Made by a program: the position numbers and the translations under genes. Under the pieces are notes generated by a model. The model was not told the DNA's origin, ran no database searches, and worked only from the letters and a program-made list of their open reading frames with translations. This document shows positions 25,654 to 31,649 of a stretch of 64,000 bases of DNA, one piece after another; the stretch's first letter is position 1, and every line of letters begins with the position of its first letter. Source of the DNA: Candidatus Syntrophosphaera thermopropionivorans (GTDB taxonomy: Bacteria; Cloacimonadota; Cloacimonadia; Cloacimonadales; Cloacimonadaceae); the NCBI RefSeq assembly GCF_004353895.1, contig NZ_SMOG01000004.1:1-64000 (forward strand), in the 5' to 3' direction.

Positions 25654-26426
25654 TTCATTCCTGGATAAAGGATATTAGGTTTTCCGCTTAAAGGATTTAG
25701 CATAGTGAGAAGTTCAATACCAAAAAGTTCTTTTAAAAGTTCAGGTTTCATCATATCTTCAGGAGTACCAGAGCCCAGAATCCTTCCCCTGGAAAGGAAT
25801 ACCATTCTATCTGCGAAATTAGCGCTCAAATTGAGATTATGAGAAATGAGCAGGATTCCTTTTTTATTTTCAGCCAGAATCTTCCTGAGAAGAATCATTA
25901 TATCAATTTGATGATTGATATCCAGTTGAGAAAGAGTCTCGTCCAGAAAAATATAATGTGTGTCCTGTGCTAAAGCACGAGCGATGAGAACTCTTTGTTT
26001 TTCGCCTCCACTCAGTTGAGAATAAAAACGATGAGCTAAATCCTGTAAGGAAAGCTGTTGTAAGACCTTATCTACTGCTTCATAATCTTCTGCCATCCAG
26101 TTTTGCGTTAAACCTAAATAAGGGTACCTTCCCATCAAAACTATGTCCCGCACCGGATAATCAAATTGAAATATACTTTCTTGAGGAACAAAAGCTATCA
26201 GACGAGCAAGTTCTATTCTTTTATAGGAATAAAGGGGTCTTCCAAATATGCGCACCTTACCTTTTCTTGGTTTTAAGAAACCAAGTAGAGCATAAATTAG
26301 GGTGGATTTTCCTGCTCCATTAGGTCCAGCCAGAACAGTAAATTCATTTTCTGGAAGGATTAAATCCACATCTTTGAGCACCAGCTCATCTTCATAAGCA
26401 CAACAAAGTTTTTCTATCTCAATCAT
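25650..26426 (-). CDS. ABC transporter ATP-binding protein (FecE/BtuD type)
   Basis: A 258-residue ATPase of the iron-siderophore/cobalamin importer class. Walker A is GPNGAGKST, the signature is LSGGEKQR, and Walker B is YIFLDETLSQLD. The FVPQES Q-loop and RLIAFVPQ spacing match FecE/FhuC/BtuD. Normally it pairs with a BtuC/FecD permease and a binding protein, but neither is adjacent. The gene upstream on the other strand is Rrf2. The overlap with the TonB receptor suggests that it energises the inner-membrane step for the same ligand with a permease encoded elsewhere. Confidence 0.9.
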   Translation of the reverse strand: MIEIEKLCCAYEDELVLKDVDLILPENEFTVLAGPNGAGKSTLIYALLGFLKPRKGKVRIFGRPLYSYKRIELARLIAFVPQESIFQFDYPVRDIVLMGRYPYLGLTQNWMAEDYEAVDKVLQQLSLQDLAHRFYSQLSGGEKQRVLIARALAQDTHYIFLDETLSQLDINHQIDIMILLRKILAENKKGILLISHNLNLSANFADRMVFLSRGRILGSGTPEDMMKPELLKELFGIELLTMLNPLSGKPNILYPGMK

Positions 26427-26516
26427 CTGTTTATCTCAATCAAAGTTTTGAAAAGGAGCGATTTCTGTCAACTGGAGCTTAATAAAAAAGCAATAGATTT
26501 TTCTTGTTTTAATCTC

Positions 26517-26531
26517 ATAGTATATTACTAT
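26517..26531. promoter_or_regulatory. Possible operator in front of the Rrf2 gene
   Basis: The inverted repeat ATAGTA-TAT-TACTAT sits 30 bp before the Rrf2 start and within the divergent region shared with the ABC ATPase gene. Rrf2/IscR proteins commonly autoregulate through such dyads. This is inference from position and symmetry. Confidence 0.25.
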
Positions 26532-26561
26532 ATATTTAAAAAGAGAAAAAAGAGAGAAAAA

Positions 26562-26972
26562 ATGCCAGTTAGTACTAAAACAGAATATGCTCTAAGAGCA
26601 TTAGTGGAGATTGCAGAACATCCGGAAGGCACCATATCAGCTCAAACTATCTGTAATCAGCAGCAATTGCCTAAAAAATATATTGAGCACTTGCTCAGCT
26701 CATTGAAGAATGCTGGATTGATTATCAGCAGTGCTGGTTTGAAAGGTGGTTATGTTCTGGCACAATCTCCAGATGCAATAACACTTTATGATGTAATGAA
26801 AGCAGTGGATGACCATAGATTAGAATTGGATTGTAATATGGGACGGAAATTTTGTCAGGGAGAAGATTGTCCGCTCAGACCCATTTTTATTGAAATAGGA
26901 GAAAAACAGCGGGAACTTTTTAAAAGCTATTCACTTGCTTTGATAGCAGAAAAGATGCGGGAGGAAGATTAA
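26562..26972 (+). CDS. Rrf2-family transcriptional regulator (IscR-like)
   Basis: A 136-residue winged-helix regulator. I start it at ATG 26562 (MPVSTKTEYALRAL), where Rrf2 proteins begin; the longer frame from 26448 adds 38 residues not found in the family. The helix-turn-helix covers ~20-60 (SAQTICNQQQLPKKYIEHLL) and the wing has GLKGGYVLA. Three cysteines in CNMGRKFC-QGEDC match the [2Fe-2S] or sensor cluster of IscR-type members. The stop overlaps the nifS start by 1 bp. It likely senses Fe-S status and controls the nifS-nifU operon, and perhaps itself. Confidence 0.9.
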   Translation: MPVSTKTEYALRALVEIAEHPEGTISAQTICNQQQLPKKYIEHLLSSLKNAGLIISSAGLKGGYVLAQSPDAITLYDVMKAVDDHRLELDCNMGRKFCQGEDCPLRPIFIEIGEKQRELFKSYSLALIAEKMREED

Positions 26973-28165
26973 TGAATAATCATAGAATATATATGGATAA
27001 TTGTGTCACCACTCCATTAGCTCCAGAAGTTCTGGAAGCGATGAAGCCCTATTTTCTGGAAAAGTTCTGGTTTCCTGGAACTTTTATCAGTACAGGAGAA
27101 GAAACTAATGCAGCTCTGGCAGAATTCAAAGAAATCATTGCAAAGGCTTTGCATTCTTTACCAGAAGAGATTCACTTCACTTCAGGTGGTACTTTAGCCA
27201 ATAACATTGCTCTAAAAGGGTTAATGGGAGCAAATGCAAATAAAGGAAGACATATTATTGTCTCTCTGGTGGATTACCCTGATTTACTCACCAATGCAGC
27301 TTATTTTGAAAAACAGGGTTTTGAAGTTAGCTATCTGGAACCTGATTCTGAAGGTTGGGTTAGTGCAGATAAGTTAAAAGAAGCAATCAGACCGGATACC
27401 ATACTATTTATGAGCACCATAGTAAATCATGTGGTGGGTACAATTCAACCTATGGAAGATTATAAAAAGGTAATAGAGGCAGCAGACCATAAAATCTTCT
27501 GGCATGCTGATGCTGGACAAGCTTTTGGGAAAATGCATCTGGATGTGCAAGATTTAGGGGTTGACACATTAAGTGTTTCTGCTCATAAGATTCATGGTCC
27601 TCAAGGAATTGGAGCTCTCTTTGTAAAAAAAGGAACTAAGCTAAGTCAATTAATACATGGTGTCACCAGAGTTGACCAGTTACAGACTGGTGGCTTAAGT
27701 ATTGCTCTAATTGCCGGTTTTGCTAAAGCGGTGGAAATGACTTTCAATGACCTGGATGCTAATATTTCCTATCTTAGAGAGCTGTCTGATTATTTGTTGG
27801 GGAAATTGGAATCAACCATTCCAGATATAGAATTGAATGGACCAAGAGGAGACAAAAGAGTGTGTCATAACATCAATGTCTCTATTTCCTATATTGAAGG
27901 TGAATCAATAACTATGATGCTTGATTTAAATGGTATAACCGTTGCAACTGGTTCAGCATGTGCTTCGCAAGGATTGAAGCCAAACTATGTGCTGATGGCT
28001 ATGGGTAAAAATCATGTTCAATCTCATGGTTCTATGAAATTTACCTTATCCAGATACAATACTAAAGAGGAGATAGATTATACCGTTGAAAAGTTAGCGG
28101 AAATTACAGCAACACTCAGAGAACGCAGTCCTCTTTATCAAGCAATACATAACAAGGAGAGATAA
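26972..28165 (+). CDS. nifS: Cysteine desulfurase, NifS/IscS family (divergent motifs)
   Basis: A 397-residue class V aminotransferase-fold enzyme that supplies sulfur for Fe-S clusters. PLP lysine K206 (SAHKIHGPQG) and the mobile-loop nucleophile C330 (TGSACASQG) are present. Several usual motifs are altered. The family's TSGATESNN is SGGTLANN. The catalytic-His segment (EH-x-A/S-VL) reads DYPDLL, with Tyr in the His place. NNEIG reads NHVVG. These are by-eye alignments. It sits between the Rrf2 regulator and NifU with 0-1 bp spacing, so the Fe-S role is well supported by context. It could also be a specialised paralogue. Confidence 0.87.
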   Translation: MNNHRIYMDNCVTTPLAPEVLEAMKPYFLEKFWFPGTFISTGEETNAALAEFKEIIAKALHSLPEEIHFTSGGTLANNIALKGLMGANANKGRHIIVSLVDYPDLLTNAAYFEKQGFEVSYLEPDSEGWVSADKLKEAIRPDTILFMSTIVNHVVGTIQPMEDYKKVIEAADHKIFWHADAGQAFGKMHLDVQDLGVDTLSVSAHKIHGPQGIGALFVKKGTKLSQLIHGVTRVDQLQTGGLSIALIAGFAKAVEMTFNDLDANISYLRELSDYLLGKLESTIPDIELNGPRGDKRVCHNINVSISYIEGESITMMLDLNGITVATGSACASQGLKPNYVLMAMGKNHVQSHGSMKFTLSRYNTKEEIDYTVEKLAEITATLRERSPLYQAIHNKER

Positions 28166-28804
28166 ATGCAGTATTCACAGATAGTCTTAGACCATTTTAT
28201 GCATCCTCATAATGTAGGTAAGCTGGAAAATCCTGATGCTGAAGCAACTGAAGGAAGTCCAGCATGTGGTGATCAGGTAACGATGTTTCTTAAAGTCAAT
28301 CCAGAAACTAAGGTTATAGAAGATATAAAGTTCCTTTCCTATGGCTGTGCTTCTAATATCGCTACAGCTTCAATTATAACAGATCTGGCAAAAGGGAAAA
28401 CACTGGATGAGGCAAAAAAAATCACCTGGCAACAAGCTATGGAAGAACTCGGAGGCTTACCTCCTGTCAAAGTTCATTGTGCTGTCCTGGCAGTAGATAC
28501 TCTACAAAGCGCTATTTCCAATTATGAAATTGCTCATGGACTTAAAGAAGTTCCTAATTTTGGCAAAGATACGATAATTGAAGAGTTAAGAAAGATTATC
28601 TATCCTAAAGTGGGAGAAGATATTGTAACCTTGAAGATGGTTAAGTATGTTGGATTTAATGATGGGGAAGTGATAATTGACCTTAATTTAATGAATTTTG
28701 ACCAATGGAGAGACAATATTGCTGAAGAGATTAGAGAGCATTTAAAGAAATATGCTGAAATAAAAAATATCCAAATAAACTTCCCTGATTCTCAGGCAAC
28801 TTGA
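28166..28804 (+). CDS. NifU/IscU-type Fe-S scaffold with C-terminal FSCA-like domain
   Basis: A 212-residue protein. Residues 1-125 are an IscU scaffold with the three assembly cysteines C34 (PACGDQ), C61 (YGCASN) and C105 (VHCAV), plus D36. Residues ~140-205 resemble the FSCA/MIP18 (DUF59) or NifU C-terminal fold (TLKMVKYVGFNDGEVIIDL...), but I see no CxxC there, so it is not the classical NifU domain. It starts directly after nifS, with AAGGAGAG before the ATG. It would receive sulfur from NifS and pass the assembled cluster on to apo-proteins, of which this window encodes many. Confidence 0.88.
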   Translation: MQYSQIVLDHFMHPHNVGKLENPDAEATEGSPACGDQVTMFLKVNPETKVIEDIKFLSYGCASNIATASIITDLAKGKTLDEAKKITWQQAMEELGGLPPVKVHCAVLAVDTLQSAISNYEIAHGLKEVPNFGKDTIIEELRKIIYPKVGEDIVTLKMVKYVGFNDGEVIIDLNLMNFDQWRDNIAEEIREHLKKYAEIKNIQINFPDSQAT

Positions 28805-28834
28805 AGTATTTATTAGAAACTTTTTTAGAAAGCT

Positions 28835-28866
28835 AAGGATAGCTGAGCTTTAGCTTAGCTATCCTT
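28835..28866. terminator. Convergent terminator overlapping the 3' end of the 811-residue fusion gene
   Basis: A 15-bp stem (28835-28849 with 28852-28866, one G-T pair) lies between the converging nifU and fusion genes. Its right arm includes the last codons and stop of the minus-strand gene. T-rich sequence flanks it weakly, so the strength is uncertain. Confidence 0.6.
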
Positions 28867-31290
28867 ACTCATATATAATGCACCAGTAAAACACAACTTA
28901 GTGCAAAGTGAACATCCAATGCATTTATCTTTATCAATCTCCGGATATTTATCTTCATTTAAAGTTATAGCTTGATAGGGACAACGAGTGCAATTTCCAC
29001 ATTGAAGGCATAGATTTTGATTTAAAGTGCTACTCTTAGATTTTGGAGGCAATTGTAGAAAATCGGTGATAGGATTAGGTTGAGCAATACCTATGAGTTC
29101 TTGAACAGACTTAAGTTTCTTTGCTTCCAAAAGATAACTTAAGCCAGAATGAAGCTCATCTATAATTCCATAGCCATATTTTTCCACTATACTGCAGAAT
29201 TGAACGGTTGAAGTGCCTAAAGCAAGAAAATTAGCAGCATCCAGATAACTCATAGCTCCACCGTTACCGGAAACTATCACACCAAGATTGCAAGCTCTTG
29301 CTAAACTTAAGAAGGTTATAGGAAGGATACCTTTTCCACTTAGTCCTATTATCACTCCTTCATCCCAGAGTGCATCTTCTTTTTCTCTAAAACCCATAGC
29401 AGGGAAGGTATTTGCCAGAGTTATCCCTGCTTTTTTCTCGGGATATTTATTAAAAACAGATTTAACCGCTTTAATGATGGGAACGATAGCTGTTACAGCA
29501 CTGGTTAATTTAAAAAGTTTAGGAATCTCTGGATTGCTTATTTCCATTACCCAATCTATAATCTTGGCAGTCAATTCAGCATTTTGAGCCACAATATCAC
29601 CGTGAGTTCCATCTCCACCTTGAGGACAGGAGAGACTATATTCTATGCCCATGGCACCTGCATTTTCTAATTTAAGGGTATTGGATTGCCAGCCAGCTTT
29701 ATCGGATTCATCATTTCCGGTTACTGGACCTCCTGTTGAAGCCATAGTTAAACGATCAGGAAATTCTTTAATCAAGCGCTGAATTTCTTCACACACACGG
29801 TCTAAAGGATGCTCTGAAACATTATCACAATTACCGAAAGTCTTTCCATTAAATACCCACATATATTCACCAGGAATATGGATATATTGTTTCTCAAAAG
29901 CAGTTTTCATCACACCACCTTGCCAGCCTGCAAGATAGGCTGCTTTCATTTGGTCATAACCATCTGTAGGTGGAGCAGCAGAAAGTAGAAAAGGAGATTT
30001 TATCCTTCTACCAAAGAAATCTGTCTCCAGAGAAACAGGAGATTGCTTCCAGTGAGGAATAGAAATAATACTTTTAGTCCGCTTTTCTGGCTCGGTATAA
30101 TCTTGATTTCTTAAGTCAGCATCAATTTTTACGGCAATATTCTTTCCTGAGGCGACCGCTTCTACAACAGTGGAAGGACCATTGACCATATCTCCACATT
30201 GATAAATATGAGGACCTTGTTCATTTAAAGAACAACGATTACCGATAGCTATTACGACCATATCAAAAGGTCTATACATTTCGGTGGAGCCCTCTTCATC
30301 TACGATGTTGGAAGGATGAAAGGTAAGCCCAGAAGGAAGTGTCACTCTTTTGGTCTTGATTCCCACAGTTTTCCCATTTTCATTTATTATAGCAGTGATA
30401 CGAGTTCTCGGACTAAAAGCAACTCCAGCTTCAATCAGTTTTTGCTTTTCATCTTCAGTTATAGGCATCTCATTATAGGCTTCTAAAGTTATCATTTCCG
30501 CATAGTTAGCACCTTTTCTTAATGATATTAGTGCCGCATCAGCAGCAATAGCACCTCCAACCAGAGCAATCCTTTTACCTTTAAGTTCGTAAGCTTCTGG
30601 ATTACGCAAAAGTTCCAGACCCAAAACTTCAGTTTCAGAACCAGGAATATTGAGTTTTATAGGTTCATTCAAACCGCAAGCAAGCAGAACCGCATTATAT
30701 CCTTTTGAGAAAAGCTCCTGAACATTATCTACTTTTTCCTGGATATGAGTGAAATTGAATGCGCGATTAAGATAGTTTAAATCATTATTTATAACTTCAG
30801 TATCAAGTCTTTCTGGAGGGATGAGTCTAATTTGACCTCCTAAGGGTTCAGCGTCAAATATATCAACTTCATAACCTAATTGAGTTAAGGTCACTGCAGC
30901 ACCAAGTCCAGAAGGACCTCCTCCTACTATGGCAATCTTTTTCCCATTTTTAGGGACTTGCTGAAATTCTGGTAATTGACCTAACAGATGAGCTTTATTT
31001 ATAATAGTAGTTTGAACCTCCTGAATTCTTATGGGGAAATCAAATTTATAGTGAGAACAAGCTTGCACACAGAAATCATCAGGACATACTTTTCCGCAGA
31101 TTCCACCTAAGGGATTGCTGGATAAAATAATTCCAGCTGCTCTTTTATAATCCGAAGGTTTACCTTCAGCAGCTGCCATCATAAAATCAGCTGGAGAACA
31201 ATCACAAGGACAGGCTGTTTTACAGGGTTTTTCAGCACAGTATTCGCAACGCAGGATTTCACTTTTCAATTGGTGATCAGTTAGAAACAT
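28855..31290 (-). CDS. GltD-like / dihydropyrimidine dehydrogenase (PreT-PreA-like) fusion oxidoreductase
   Basis: An 811-residue cytoplasmic flavo-iron-sulfur protein. Residues 1-100 form a cysteine-rich GltD-type N-terminal domain (CEYCAEKPCKTACP). The FAD motif GGGPSG is at 123-128, followed by an NAD(P)H domain. From ~408 there is a dihydroorotate-dehydrogenase-like FMN barrel, with C555 in LSCPQGGDG at the expected nucleophile loop. Two [4Fe-4S] motifs end the protein (CLQCGNCTRCP and CIGCSLCTKLC). This mirrors the domain set of mammalian DPYD and bacterial PreT-PreA, fused in one chain. The active loop differs from the CPHGMGERGMG of true pyrimidine dehydrogenases, so the substrate may be something else. 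AAGGAG precedes the ATG. Confidence 0.82.
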   Translation of the reverse strand: MFLTDHQLKSEILRCEYCAEKPCKTACPCDCSPADFMMAAAEGKPSDYKRAAGIILSSNPLGGICGKVCPDDFCVQACSHYKFDFPIRIQEVQTTIINKAHLLGQLPEFQQVPKNGKKIAIVGGGPSGLGAAVTLTQLGYEVDIFDAEPLGGQIRLIPPERLDTEVINNDLNYLNRAFNFTHIQEKVDNVQELFSKGYNAVLLACGLNEPIKLNIPGSETEVLGLELLRNPEAYELKGKRIALVGGAIAADAALISLRKGANYAEMITLEAYNEMPITEDEKQKLIEAGVAFSPRTRITAIINENGKTVGIKTKRVTLPSGLTFHPSNIVDEEGSTEMYRPFDMVVIAIGNRCSLNEQGPHIYQCGDMVNGPSTVVEAVASGKNIAVKIDADLRNQDYTEPEKRTKSIISIPHWKQSPVSLETDFFGRRIKSPFLLSAAPPTDGYDQMKAAYLAGWQGGVMKTAFEKQYIHIPGEYMWVFNGKTFGNCDNVSEHPLDRVCEEIQRLIKEFPDRLTMASTGGPVTGNDESDKAGWQSNTLKLENAGAMGIEYSLSCPQGGDGTHGDIVAQNAELTAKIIDWVMEISNPEIPKLFKLTSAVTAIVPIIKAVKSVFNKYPEKKAGITLANTFPAMGFREKEDALWDEGVIIGLSGKGILPITFLSLARACNLGVIVSGNGGAMSYLDAANFLALGTSTVQFCSIVEKYGYGIIDELHSGLSYLLEAKKLKSVQELIGIAQPNPITDFLQLPPKSKSSTLNQNLCLQCGNCTRCPYQAITLNEDKYPEIDKDKCIGCSLCTKLCFTGALYMSKDS

Positions 31291-31377
31291 CTCTATCTCC
31301 TTATTTATTATATAATTTAATAATATTTCTTTTCTTTTAAGTTTTCCTACCCGTCAATAAAAATAATAAAAAAGGGA

Positions 31378-31408
31378 TTTGACAAGTAAGGTCTATCAAT
31401 TATGTTAT
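31378..31408 (+). promoter_or_regulatory. FCB-type promoter, distal, of the secreted protein gene
   Basis: TTTG (31378-31381), 19 nt, TATGTTAT (31401-31408). It also reads TTGACA-N16-TATGTT. It would give a leader of about 235 nt for the gene at 31650. Confidence 0.5.
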
Positions 31409-31580
31409 TGATAAAGACAGGAATAAAGAGTGAGAAAATAAAGCTGTTTTTTGAAAATTGTGTTCCAGTTATATTGTTCATAGTGTGTAAAATACCCGAA
31501 GGTGATAAAGAGATGTAAGATAGAAAAGGCTTGAAAAAGAAAGATATACCTATAATAAGCAATAATAAAGAAAAATAATC

Positions 31581-31611
31581 ATTGACAAAAACCTAAAAGA
31601 GCCTAATTAAG
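31581..31611 (+). promoter_or_regulatory. FCB-type promoter, proximal, of the secreted protein gene
   Basis: ATTG (31581-31584), 19 nt, TAATTAAG (31604-31611). It also reads TTGACA-N16-TAATTA. It ends 38 bp before the ATG at 31650, a normal leader length. Confidence 0.5.
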
Positions 31612-31649
31612 AGATTATACTAATATTCTTCAAAAAAAGAGGAGGATCA

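Larger units (their letters stand above)
31291..31649. other. Divergent intergenic region with two tandem promoters
   Basis: 359 bp between the minus-strand fusion gene and the plus-strand secreted-protein gene. It holds two plus-strand FCB-type promoters (listed separately). On the minus strand TTATTGACGGGTA (from 31359 downward) may serve the fusion gene. No gene is credible here. Confidence 0.55.

Noticed and set aside
23503-26426. Cobalamin riboswitch upstream of the TonB receptor/ABC ATPase genes
   Set aside because: Only about 20 bp separates the ATPase start from the opposite-strand region; no B12-box-like sequence was recognised.
31347-31562. Minus-strand 71-residue hydrophobic frame before the secreted protein gene
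   Set aside because: It overlaps the promoter region, has Phe/Ile-rich composition as expected from AT-rich DNA, and lacks a ribosome binding site.
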